Shown here: piece by piece, positions 26,138 to 33,233 of the stretch
Layout: each line of letters opens with the position of its first letter
Position numbering within the stretch: the stretch's first letter is position 1
From: Pyrodictiaceae archaeon
GTDB taxonomy: Archaea; Thermoproteota; Thermoprotei_A; Sulfolobales; Pyrodictiaceae
DNA length: 64,000 nucleotides
Direction: 5' to 3'
NCBI GenBank assembly: GCA_027036135.1
Contig: JALVSY010000016.1
Location: forward strand, 124,001-188,000
Notes under the pieces: model-generated
Database searches by the model: none
What the model saw: only the letters and a program-made list of their open reading frames with translations
Told to the model about the DNA's origin: nothing
Position numbers and translations under genes: made by a program

Positions 26138-26202
26138 ATTCTTCATAGCGGAGCCGGTGATGACGAGTCCGAAAACAGAGACAATAGGCCGCTATGAAGA
26201 AT
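26138..26202. repeat. Perfect 14-bp inverted repeat around the first sRNA candidate
   Basis: ATTCTTCATAGCGG (26138-26151) is the exact complement of CCGCTATGAAGAAT (26189-26202), with 37 bases between. The right arm includes the C' box of the C/D sRNA candidate, so the two folds exclude each other. Confidence 0.6.
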
Positions 26203-26216
26203 CTTCTCGCCCCTGA
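26157..26216 (+). ncRNA. Candidate C/D box sRNA guiding 23S rRNA 2'-O-methylation
   Basis: Consensus C box GTGATGA (26157-26163), a 12-base guide, D' variant CAGA (26176-26179), C' variant ATGAAGA (26194-26200), a 12-base guide atcttctcgccc and D box CTGA (26213-26216). Both guide spacers are exactly 12 bases, the archaeal rule, and GCC/GGC can close a terminal stem. A TATA-like gtattaaac sits about 35 bases upstream. The D guide complements GGGCGAGAAGA, which I recall as the archaeal 23S segment equivalent to E. coli 2052-2062. The D+5 rule would put the methyl on G2056. The D'-C' spacing of 14 is long. Confidence 0.6.
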
Positions 26217-26348
26217 GGCACGACAAGTTAATGAGAACCCTTCTCTTATACCATTGCATCTCGTGGGCCTCTCGGGTGCCACCGGGCCCCAGACACCCAC
26301 AGCCGTGGGCTGGATGAAGGGGCCTGCGCGCATCTATGTCACAATACA
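26217..26348. other. Non-coding stretch between two sRNA candidates
   Basis: The 411-base gap between psmA and the next gene contains no credible ORF. Besides the promoter, the inverted repeat and the two sRNA candidates, it holds a GC-rich imperfect hairpin: GGCCCC (26285-26290) with GGGGCC (26319-26324), enclosing CCCAC/GTGGG (26296-26300 with 26305-26309). No ACA box or kink-turn sits where an H/ACA RNA would need one. No tRNA signature was seen. Confidence 0.4.
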
Positions 26349-26357
26349 CTACTAGTC

Positions 26358-26416
26358 GTGATGAGCGCGTCCTTCGTGCAGAGCCAAGGGCGATGAAAGT
26401 AAGGCCCCATTGCTGA
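26358..26416 (+). ncRNA. Second candidate C/D box sRNA
   Basis: C box GTGATGA (26358-26364), D' variant CAGA (26379-26382), a degenerate C' ending near 26400, a 12-base guide aaggccccattg and D box CTGA (26413-26416). The flanks CTACT (26349-26353) and AGTAG (26420-26424) pair perfectly as an outer stem. Total length is 59 bases, typical for the class. The weak point is the C' box (ATGAAAG). The guide would target CAAUGGGGCCUU; I could not place this in rRNA. Confidence 0.45.
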
Positions 26417-26449
26417 ACAAGTAGCTAGGGAAGAAGCAGGCTTGGTAAT

Positions 26450-27088
26450 ATGCAGAGACGTGTCTCCAGGGTACTCCGCGCCCTAAGAAAGAGCGCGAAA
26501 AAGGGTCGCCCTTGCCTCGGCATAGTTGTTATTGCTGGCTTAGCGCGCTTAACGCCCTCCGAGACTTGGGCAGCCGTGGAGGAGCTTGAGGCGAGGGGCC
26601 TAGCCCGGATAAGTGGTGATCGTGTTTGCTATACTGGCGCTCTTGATCGCGTTGAGGAGGTCTCCCTAGGCCCTCTTATTAGCCGTGTATTGGAGCGTAT
26701 TCGTTCTAGGCGCGACATAGTTCATAGCGCTGAGGTGGTTAGGGGCTCTATACCCTTTGTGGATATTGTTATCGCTAGACGTGACGGCATTGTCTTCCTC
26801 GTGCGTCTAGTGAAGCGGGAGCCACCTGAGCGCCTAGTAGCTATTGCAAGGAAGCTAGCCAAGGTAGCTAGACGTGTCGCAGGAGACAAGGAGGAGTTAC
26901 CGATAGGGCGTTTAGCCCCACGAATCATCGTACCAGTGTTAGTGAGTGAGCACGGGGCCCCAAGGATAATCGAGGGCGTAGTCTTTAAGCCTACTGAGAA
27001 GCTTTTTGAGCTCGTGCTTAACCCCTGGCCTGAGATAAATCATCCACTTACCCGAGTCTATAGAGTTCATCAGAGTTCTTCTACATAG
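26450..27088 (+). CDS. Uncharacterised protein with N-terminal winged helix and degenerate nuclease-like C-domain
   Basis: I do not recognise the family. The first ~65 residues look like a winged helix (LGIVVIAGLARLTPSETWAAVEELEARGLARISGDRVCY). Residues ~85-190 alternate strands and helices, with VDIVIARRDGIVFLVRLVKRE. That D-x(n)-VRLVK arrangement recalls the PD-(D/E)xK nuclease core, with the E of ExK replaced. A defective nuclease or DNA-binding regulator is a guess. Its 3' end overlaps thiI head-on by 19 bases. Confidence 0.55.
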   Translation: MQRRVSRVLRALRKSAKKGRPCLGIVVIAGLARLTPSETWAAVEELEARGLARISGDRVCYTGALDRVEEVSLGPLISRVLERIRSRRDIVHSAEVVRGSIPFVDIVIARRDGIVFLVRLVKREPPERLVAIARKLAKVARRVAGDKEELPIGRLAPRIIVPVLVSEHGAPRIIEGVVFKPTEKLFELVLNPWPEINHPLTRVYRVHQSSST

Positions 27089-28260
27089 TAGTCCTCAGCG
27101 GCTCTTATAGCCGTGTCTCGTATCTTCTCATACTCTGCTCGTAGGGTCTCTGGCCTAGCCCTCGTTGTTACCGGGCCGCTCCCTAGCCTACAATACTCCT
27201 TGGTCTTCGCGGCCTCTTCGTATATACCTATTCTTCTACCGATGCTAATTATTTCCTCTTTATCGAGGCCGGCAAGAGGCCTTATCAACGGGATTTTTAG
27301 GGGTACAACACGCGCCAAGGCGTAGAGGTTGTGAAGCGTCTGACTAGAGACCTGGCCAATGCTCTCCCCCGTGAATATTGCTTTGTAGCCCTGCTTCTCA
27401 GCAACCACTTCAGCAGCCTTAAACATCACAGCCCTCAGCACTACTTGGGCGTAGTCGCGCCTAACACTCGTCCTTATAGCCTCCGTAACCGCTCTGAAAT
27501 CAACTACGTAGAGCTGTGGACTGTAGCCGTGAAGCCATAGCTCTACGAGCCTCTTGCCAACACGCTTAGCATCGTTAACCGAGCGAGGAGAAGCAAGGAT
27601 AAAGTGCAGGAGATCAACCTCAATGCCACGCTTAGCAGCCATCCATGCTGCGACCGGCGAGTCAAGTCCTCCGGAGAACAGTGTTAGGGCTCTTCCCTCC
27701 ACCCCTATGGGCAAGCCACCTGGCCCGCGTCGGAACCCCTTATGGACGTATGCCTTATCCCCTCTTACCTCGACAAAGACTTCTACCTCCGGGTTCTCTA
27801 GGTCAACCCCTGCTGAGTAGTTGTAGAGGGCTGATCCGACTTCCCGGGCAACATCAAGGCTCGTGAACCCCTCGACGCCGGCGCGCTTAGCTCGTACAGC
27901 GAACTTCCTCCCCTTGACCCACTCCGCCGCCACAAGCTTAACTCTCTCAGCTAGCTCTCTGAGATCATGATACTCTATGATATATGCGATTGTTGAGCCG
28001 TGGATACCGAATGTATGTGTTGCAGCGAGAACGGCTCTCTCGAGATCATTATCACTATCACACCTACCAACTAGCCGTGCTTGTATTATAGCTGGTCTCT
28101 TGCATCTAGCCTCAAATTTCTCGAAAGCAGCTACTAGGTTCTCAACTAGTCTTACCTGGAAACGAGGCCTAACCCTATCCGACTTGAGAACTATCTCCCC
28201 GGCAAGGGCTGCATAGAAAACCTTCTCCATAAACTTCTCCGAGCATGGACGAGGTAACAC
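27070..28260 (-). CDS. thiI: tRNA 4-thiouridine synthetase ThiI
   Basis: Makes s4U8 in tRNA and may supply sulfur for the thiamine thiazole. Seen: an N-terminal ferredoxin-like part (GEIVLKSDRVRPRFQVRLVENL), a THUMP domain (~65-165), the PP-loop LTLFSGGLDSPVAAWMAAKRG (~192-212), FTGESIGQVSSQTLHNL and EEAAKTKEYCRLGSGPV, where the single cysteine matches the sulfur-transfer cysteine region. There is no C-terminal rhodanese domain, as usual in archaea. It follows the 28283 gene by 22 bases. Confidence 0.92.
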   Translation of the reverse strand: MLPRPCSEKFMEKVFYAALAGEIVLKSDRVRPRFQVRLVENLVAAFEKFEARCKRPAIIQARLVGRCDSDNDLERAVLAATHTFGIHGSTIAYIIEYHDLRELAERVKLVAAEWVKGRKFAVRAKRAGVEGFTSLDVAREVGSALYNYSAGVDLENPEVEVFVEVRGDKAYVHKGFRRGPGGLPIGVEGRALTLFSGGLDSPVAAWMAAKRGIEVDLLHFILASPRSVNDAKRVGKRLVELWLHGYSPQLYVVDFRAVTEAIRTSVRRDYAQVVLRAVMFKAAEVVAEKQGYKAIFTGESIGQVSSQTLHNLYALARVVPLKIPLIRPLAGLDKEEIISIGRRIGIYEEAAKTKEYCRLGSGPVTTRARPETLRAEYEKIRDTAIRAAEDYYVEEL

Positions 28261-28282
28261 TAAGCAGGAAATAGGGGTTTCT

Positions 28283-28954
28283 TCACCGGAGCCCTACTAG
28301 CTCTATGGATTTCCTCACAACCCTTTCCACGAGATCCCTTAAAGGCTCTATATCACCGGATCGGAGAAACTCCGGTTCAATGCCCTTAGTTTGCGCAAGA
28401 TTCACTATGCTATCCACTTCCTGTCTTAGGAGAACTGGTAGGTATACCGTTACGCCACCACTTCTCCTAGCATAACTGGTTATGCCTCTACAGAGACCCT
28501 CAACATCAATATCAATAATCTTCTTCCTCGTCTTGAATATAAATGTCTTGAAGTAGATCTCTCTCCCTATTAGTGGGCGTAGAGATGCACATATAACTAA
28601 CTCGTCAAGGGCGATTGGGTCGCCGTAGAGCCTCCTGCAAGGCATAGGATCAATTATTTTGGGCTCAGTTATATTCTTTAATGCTGTCTCACTGTTATCC
28701 GTGTAGACATAGACTGTGTTCATCCATAGAACCTTCTCTGGCACGTCATTAGAGTCTACTAGCAAGTAGCTAGTATCGTGGAACAAGTAGCTCCTAGACT
28801 TTATAATCTTCTCGATTTCCTCTTTATCCATATTCCTCGCTACTGCTAGCCCACTGGCCAGTGGATGCTTTATACCGAAAACCTCGTCTAGAATCTCAAA
28901 GAGCAAACCCGGTATACGTATCGCTCCTTGGCCAAGTGCCTTAGAGAACTCCAA
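28283..28954 (-). CDS. Uncharacterised protein upstream of thiI
   Basis: Not recognised. The 223 residues contain alternating strands and helices (KSRSYLFHDTSYLLVDSNDVPEKVLWMNTVYVYTDN, LDELVICASLRPLIGREIYFKTFIF, GGVTVYLPVLLRQEVDSIVNL) and no cysteine clusters or P-loop. No membrane helix is evident. It is the first gene of a two-gene unit with thiI (22-base spacing), so a role tied to tRNA or sulfur is conceivable but unsupported. Confidence 0.6.
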   Translation of the reverse strand: MEFSKALGQGAIRIPGLLFEILDEVFGIKHPLASGLAVARNMDKEEIEKIIKSRSYLFHDTSYLLVDSNDVPEKVLWMNTVYVYTDNSETALKNITEPKIIDPMPCRRLYGDPIALDELVICASLRPLIGREIYFKTFIFKTRKKIIDIDVEGLCRGITSYARRSGGVTVYLPVLLRQEVDSIVNLAQTKGIEPEFLRSGDIEPLRDLVERVVRKSIELVGLR

Positions 28955-29093
28955 GCCCCCGTATCCCTATTGTTGTATATTGGTGTGTTAGTAGTGGTGT
29001 TCTTAGCTATTTTCACTAGGAAACAAGTATCTATATCTTTATTAGTGCCTGTACAGCTCTACTTAGGTTCCGAAACATTGTTACTGAAATTAT

Positions 29094-29822
29094 TTAGCAT
29101 ATACAGTTCTTGCGGGGGGTAAGCTCGAACTTAAACATCTCCATCGAGTAGGCATCTATGACGAGCATCTTGCCCTTAGCTACTTCGCCTACACCAGTCA
29201 CATACTTCACAAGCTCCGTGACAGCTATAGAGCCCACAATCCCGACGACCGAGCCTATTAGGGGAATTTGTTGAGGTGTCCTAAGCTTTGGTGGAAGCAC
29301 GCATCGTAGACAAGGAGTTTCTCCTGGTACTATTATTGTAACTTGTCCCTGGAAGCCATGTATACCTGCATATACATAAGGCTTGCCAAGTCGATAGGCG
29401 GCCTCGTCTATTAGGAACCGAGTCTCCCAGTTATCGAGACCATCAATAACTATGTCTACCTTCTTCAACAATTCCTCAACGTTTTCCCTCGTTATACCCT
29501 CTGTCACAACCTCTATCTCTACATTAGGGTTTAGTTTCCTTAGCTTCTCAGCCGCCGAGATGGGCTTCGCCTTGCCTATATCGTCCGTCCAGTGAAGTAT
29601 TTGTCGGTTAAGATTACTAAGCTCAACTATATCATTATCAACTAGGACTAGCTTACCGACGCCGACAGCTGCCAGGTAAATTGCCTCAACAGAGCCCAGG
29701 CCACCAACACCAGCAACAAGTACCTTTGTGTTCTTAAGCTTCCGCTGCCCCTCAACACCAAGTATCGGTAGTTGCCTAGCATACCTCTTCATCTCGTGGC
29801 TGGCAAGCCCGCCGCTGCCCAC
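29094..29822 (-). CDS. E1-like adenylating enzyme (MoeB/ThiF/HesA family)
   Basis: Activates the C-terminal glycine of a ubiquitin-like sulfur carrier (MoaD, ThiS or SAMP type) by adenylation. Seen: LVAGVGGLGSVEAIYLAAVGV (nucleotide loop, ~31-51), DNDIVELSNLNRQ with the conserved arginine, GKAKPISA, VIDGLDNWETR and the zinc CxxC in TPCLRCVLPP. A second CxxC is expected at the C-terminus, but the protein ends KNCIC. GTG start; an in-frame ATG at residue 11 (MKRYARQLPIL) is where most homologues begin. Confidence 0.9.
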   Translation of the reverse strand: MGSGGLASHEMKRYARQLPILGVEGQRKLKNTKVLVAGVGGLGSVEAIYLAAVGVGKLVLVDNDIVELSNLNRQILHWTDDIGKAKPISAAEKLRKLNPNVEIEVVTEGITRENVEELLKKVDIVIDGLDNWETRFLIDEAAYRLGKPYVYAGIHGFQGQVTIIVPGETPCLRCVLPPKLRTPQQIPLIGSVVGIVGSIAVTELVKYVTGVGEVAKGKMLVIDAYSMEMFKFELTPRKNCIC

Positions 29823-29944
29823 GAAGAATCACCAGATACCTCCCCTTTCCTCGGCTACGCTTATTCCCCGGAGGAGCCTATTATCGTTAAGCGTGCCTCT
29901 TCTCAGAGAAAGACATGGTAGTAGACATAGCCTAGTGCAGCAAT

Positions 29945-30017
29945 TAATAGGGGTCGGATCGTCGTGAGGTCTTCACAGCATAGCTCTGTCTGGGACGGCG
30001 TCGCCATCCCCCTATTA
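29945..30017. other. Structured intergenic element closed by a 9-bp inverted repeat
   Basis: TAATAGGGG (29945-29953) pairs perfectly with CCCCTATTA (30009-30017). The 55 bases between hold smaller hairpins: GTGA/TCAC, ACAG/CTGT and GGCG/CGCC. The 73-base length is tRNA-like, but no T-loop or anticodon arm fits. On the minus strand a TATA-like ctataaag precedes it by about 25-30 bases, which would suit a small RNA. The rest of this 271-base gap shows nothing further. Confidence 0.35.
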
Positions 30018-30093
30018 GGCTCTACCGTGGCCAAGAGGCCCTTTATAGCATTTTAAGTACAAGTGACGAGGCTTATAGAACACGGTAATAGAT

Positions 30094-30813
30094 ATGAAGG
30101 AGCATTTACTAGCGCTACGGGGCCGCGACTCCGTTGGTAATGTAGTTATTCTCCCACTAGGTTCTCTCGAAAATCATGGAGTCTTACCCCTTGGCACGGA
30201 TACGCTTATAGCGAGCTGTGTCGCGGAGAGAGCTGTTCTAGACACCAGTTGCCCCAATGTGCTCGTAGCACCTGTTATCCAGTACACGGTCTCGATAGAG
30301 CATAGTATTCCCCGCGTGACAGTTGAGCCCGATACATTTACCAGGTACCTGGTAGAGGTCTCTAGGAGCCTGCTTGAATGGAGCAAGGGCTTGATACTCG
30401 CTGTTTTTCATGGGGGGGTTTATCCGGTTGCCTACATGGCTGCTAGGAAGCTACGAGCTGAGGGCTTCAACATAGCTGTTTTCGACTCATGGAGGACTGT
30501 TACTAGTTACCTAGAGAAACGTTACGACGCTGAAGTAGGGTTAATGCATGCAGACCCTGTAGAGGCTAGTCTCCTCCTTGCATGCGGCTATAGCATAGGG
30601 ATCAGAGAGGCCGGAAAAGAAGATGTCATCAATGCTCTTAAGACGAGCAAACAACGAGAACCCAAACATGCTCCATGGGTTCATAGAGATGTTCCCGACC
30701 TCTACCCCAACGAGGAGGTAATTGCCTCGAGAGAGCTCGGGAGAGAGCTTCTAGATTTTCTCGCCAAGAAGCTCGCGGATTACACGTGTAGCCTCGCCAG
30801 GCGGGACCCCTAG
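30094..30813 (+). CDS. arfB: Creatininase-fold amidohydrolase, probable FAPy deformylase of riboflavin/F420 synthesis
   Basis: In archaea ArfB (creatininase fold, Fe-dependent) removes formate from the GTP-derived formylaminopyrimidine. Metal-site motifs are LPLGSLENHGVLPLGTDT (Glu, His, Asp, ~22-38), VFHGGVYP (~108) and MHADPVEASLLLACG (~153). The HGG loop lacks the usual NGHGGN asparagines. The assignment rests on fold plus context: the gene faces an amidohydrolase coupled to ribH, and ribC, ribB and arfC lie nearby. Another creatininase-family amidase is the alternative. The last 63 bases overlap the opposing gene. Confidence 0.65.
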   Translation: MKEHLLALRGRDSVGNVVILPLGSLENHGVLPLGTDTLIASCVAERAVLDTSCPNVLVAPVIQYTVSIEHSIPRVTVEPDTFTRYLVEVSRSLLEWSKGLILAVFHGGVYPVAYMAARKLRAEGFNIAVFDSWRTVTSYLEKRYDAEVGLMHADPVEASLLLACGYSIGIREAGKEDVINALKTSKQREPKHAPWVHRDVPDLYPNEEVIASRELGRELLDFLAKKLADYTCSLARRDP

Positions 30814-31911
30814 TACCTTGTAGGATTGCATTCTCTTAACAATTGTCGTGACGGGATCATTGCTCCAGCTAAGCTCTGGTATGAGAGCCAGCGACGCACC
30901 CATTGCTAGAGAGTTATATTCCTTGCTCCAAAGGCCTAGGAGTCTGACACAGCTAGAAGTTATACTTAATAACAATGCCTCAGCTAGTTCCCTTGCCTTG
31001 CTCCGGGAAACAGGGTGCACGGACAAATAGGCATACGATGCCTCCTCAACCACAAATGGCGGTATCCATGCCGCGTTATCTGTTCCGAGAGCCACATTGG
31101 TCTCGGCGACTAGCGCGGGGAGGAGATCAAGTCGGGGAAGCCTACCTGTGTGATACATGTTTGAGCGAGGACAGAAGATGATACCTATACCCTCCCGGGC
31201 TACTTGCATTAACTCATCATCACTGAGCATGGTTAGATGCACAACTGCATGGGGCTTAGCCTCGAGAGCCACTTTGTAATCTTCTTTCTCGTAAAGCTCC
31301 CTGGTCTCCGATACATGGACGTGAACATATCCATAGACTCGGTGAGCAAGCTGTACGAGTTCTACTAGCTCCGGCAGTGCAAGGTCGAAGACAGTATCGA
31401 GACCAACACCTCCATATTTCTCTAAAAGCTCCCTGTATTCTGTATACACTTTCTTATTTGGTTGAGCGAGTACGCGGAGGCTTAACCCATGCTTATCGGT
31501 AACACGGGCAACAAGACCGGCTCCTACCTGGCCTAGCTCAGCATATACACCGAGAAAAAGAGTTCCGCGATTCCGTATATTGGTAGCCGCAATAGAGAGT
31601 CTTTCCTCCAAGGTATCAGGGCTTAGCCTCGATAGGAGACTATACTTTAGCCCCCTTGGTAGCTCCACTAAGTCTTCTAGGCGCCTATCCTCGCCCGTCT
31701 CAGCTATGGCATAGTCCAGTAAATGGAGATGAGCATTACACAGCCCAGGAAGAATTACTACAGGGAGCTTCCTGGCCCCGGGTGGGCACCCTGGCGAAAA
31801 ACCAGCTATGACGCCGCCGTCTATCTCTATACACGGCCTAGTGACTAGCTCTATGCTCTTATCATTCGGGTTTATAGCGTAGAGTGCTTCAAAGAACACA
31901 CGGTTACTCAA
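30751..31911 (-). CDS. Amidohydrolase-superfamily deaminase coupled to ribH
   Basis: A TIM-barrel metal-dependent deaminase related to cytosine/guanine and MTA/SAH deaminases. Motifs: LPGLCNAHLHLLD (HxH, ~53), VHVHVSETRE (~195), AVVHLTMLSDDEL, FCPRSNMYHTGRLP (~247) and VALGTDNAAW (~273). Its start overlaps the ribH stop by 8 bases, so the two are co-translated. It lies tail to tail with the ArfB-like gene. This context suggests it may deaminate the 2,5-diamino-6-ribitylamino-pyrimidinone intermediate of riboflavin synthesis; the family also allows 5'-deoxyadenosine or SAH deaminase. Confidence 0.78.
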   Translation of the reverse strand: MSNRVFFEALYAINPNDKSIELVTRPCIEIDGGVIAGFSPGCPPGARKLPVVILPGLCNAHLHLLDYAIAETGEDRRLEDLVELPRGLKYSLLSRLSPDTLEERLSIAATNIRNRGTLFLGVYAELGQVGAGLVARVTDKHGLSLRVLAQPNKKVYTEYRELLEKYGGVGLDTVFDLALPELVELVQLAHRVYGYVHVHVSETRELYEKEDYKVALEAKPHAVVHLTMLSDDELMQVAREGIGIIFCPRSNMYHTGRLPRLDLLPALVAETNVALGTDNAAWIPPFVVEEASYAYLSVHPVSRSKARELAEALLLSITSSCVRLLGLWSKEYNSLAMGASLALIPELSWSNDPVTTIVKRMQSYKVLGVPPGEATRVIRELLGEKI

Positions 31912-32365
31912 TGAACACTGTTTCCCCGCTGAACTTTGCTTTCTCCAATGCCTTCATGCGACGAGCCAGCTTGATCGCGGCCTCTACAGCTCTCCTAGCA
32001 TAGTCATCTACTCTCTCAAGGGCTTGCATCCTGTTCATCCCTGGCCCCGAGATTCCCAGGGTTACGGGCTTCCCGTACTTCTCGGCTAGGTCCACTAGCT
32101 TCCTGGCAACCTGGTGGGCTATGACCTCGTCGTGCTTGGTGGCGCCCGTGATAATGGCTCCTAGCGCTACGACGGCATCTACATCGTCTTTGCGCAAGAG
32201 CTTCTCGACAAGCAGTGGTATATCATATGCACCGGGAGCCTTAACTACATAGGCCACTATCGCGCCAAGGAACTTGGCATGGTTCATGGCTCGCTGAAGC
32301 ATAAGGTACGTTACGTCATAATTGAACTCAGAGACAACTATACCGAGCCTAATTACTTCTGCCAC
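31904..32365 (-). CDS. ribH: 6,7-dimethyl-8-ribityllumazine synthase
   Basis: Condenses 5-amino-6-ribitylaminouracil with dihydroxybutanone phosphate. Typical sequence: LGIVVSEFNYDVTYLM (substrate-binding Phe/Asn), KAPGAYDIPLLVEKLL and ALGAIITGATKHDEVIAHQV with the catalytic histidine. It is 153 residues, the standard length. GTG start. It is 58 bases downstream of the hydrogenase protease gene on the same strand, so read-through from the hydrogenase operon is possible. Confidence 0.95.
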   Translation of the reverse strand: MAEVIRLGIVVSEFNYDVTYLMLQRAMNHAKFLGAIVAYVVKAPGAYDIPLLVEKLLRKDDVDAVVALGAIITGATKHDEVIAHQVARKLVDLAEKYGKPVTLGISGPGMNRMQALERVDDYARRAVEAAIKLARRMKALEKAKFSGETVFIE

Positions 32366-32423
32366 TCTTCTACCCCAAGCACATCGCCACGATATGGGCC
32401 CAAAAAGTTTACTCTAAGATCCT

Positions 32424-32876
32424 CTAGGCCGTGATGATTTCCTTAAGAAGCTTTAGAGCTTCTTGTATGGCTCGACGCGCTTCTATTGATAAACCCTCGC
32501 CTATTCCTACATCTTTAACTCCGAGTAACAAGTAGACGACCTTGCCAGTGTACGAGGATATATACCTGTGCATTAATCTAGGATTAATGTTATGAGTTGT
32601 CCAGAGGATCTGAGAAGGAGGTTCATTAATTATAGTTACGCTACCTGCCTCTACGCCTAGAGCAGCATCAACTATTATTAGAAGCTTAGGTCTTATCTCC
32701 TTTATATGATGAGTACATAGTTCAAGCCCCATAGGGCATTCAAGCACGCAACTATACCTTCTTCGCCTGAGCTCCTGTACTAGATAAAGAGCCGCTGCAT
32801 CATCCCTGCGGAGAGGCGAACCAATGCCTACTACGAGTGTCTTACACTTCCTCTGTTCTCCAAGGCTTTGGTTCAC
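32424..32876 (-). CDS. hycI: Hydrogenase maturation protease (HycI/HybD family)
   Basis: Endopeptidase that trims the C-terminal peptide of the [NiFe] large subunit after nickel insertion. Seen: LVVGIGSPLRRDDAAALYLV (Gly-rich start, ~14-33), the nickel-contacting acidic residues in LECPMGLEL and LLIIVDAALG, and the histidine in WTTHNINPR. It is the last gene of the hydrogenase operon and overlaps the ferredoxin subunit gene by 35 bases. Its presence fits the uncut 24-residue tail of the large subunit. Confidence 0.9.
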   Translation of the reverse strand: MNQSLGEQRKCKTLVVGIGSPLRRDDAAALYLVQELRRRRYSCVLECPMGLELCTHHIKEIRPKLLIIVDAALGVEAGSVTIINEPPSQILWTTHNINPRLMHRYISSYTGKVVYLLLGVKDVGIGEGLSIEARRAIQEALKLLKEIITA

Positions 32877-33225
32877 GTGGATCTCCTCTTAGTAGTGCTC
32901 TCTTAAAAACCGGCGGCGGAATCTCGTTAGAAATATTATATGCTTTCCTCGGGCATATATCAATGCAATGATAGCAGAATACGCATAGACCATAATCTAT
33001 TACTGGTATTTTCTTTTTCTTCCCCCCATATGTTATCTCTGTCATCTTTATAGCTCCTGTTGGACACTCGACAGCGCATAAGCTACAACTAATACACTTA
33101 TCTGGATTAACTATGTGTAATCCCCGATATCTTTTGGTTGGATTAGGCTTAGCTTTCACCCCATACTCTATGGTAACGGGCCTTCTTAGTAGATTTTTGA
33201 GAAGTTCACGAGCCAGTTTAAGCAC
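32842..33225 (-). CDS. Hydrogenase/complex I ferredoxin-like subunit (NuoI/HycF type)
   Basis: Carries two [4Fe-4S] clusters that pass electrons from ferredoxin to the small subunit. The two CxxCxxCxxxCP motifs are CISCSLCAVECP (~43-54) and CVFCYHCIDICP (~81-92), in a 127-residue protein of NuoI length. The N-terminal helix LKLARELLKNLLRRPVTIEY is the membrane-surface helix of this family. It is 8 bases after the large subunit gene. Confidence 0.93.
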   Translation of the reverse strand: MLKLARELLKNLLRRPVTIEYGVKAKPNPTKRYRGLHIVNPDKCISCSLCAVECPTGAIKMTEITYGGKKKKIPVIDYGLCVFCYHCIDICPRKAYNISNEIPPPVFKRALLRGDPREPKPWRTEEV

Positions 33226-33233
33226 TTACACCT

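Noticed and set aside
26157-26176. Hammerhead ribozyme-like core (TGATGA ... CCGAAAAC)
   Set aside because: The position before UGAUGA is G where the ribozyme needs C, stem II cannot pair, and no NUH cleavage site with stem III is present. C/D box spacing explains the motif better.
26285-26324. H/ACA guide RNA
   Set aside because: Nested stems GGCCCC/GGGGCC and CCCAC/GTGGG leave an internal pocket, but no ACA follows the lower stem and no kink-turn is in the upper stem.
28928-29122. Plus-strand 64-codon hydrophobic ORF
   Set aside because: It overlaps two minus-strand genes, has no ribosome-binding site, and its hydrophobicity follows from A/T-rich intergenic sequence.
29945-30017. tRNA gene of 73 bases
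   Set aside because: No T-loop (GTTCRANNC), no D-arm consensus and no anticodon arm at the right spacing; the closing stem is 9 bp, not 7.
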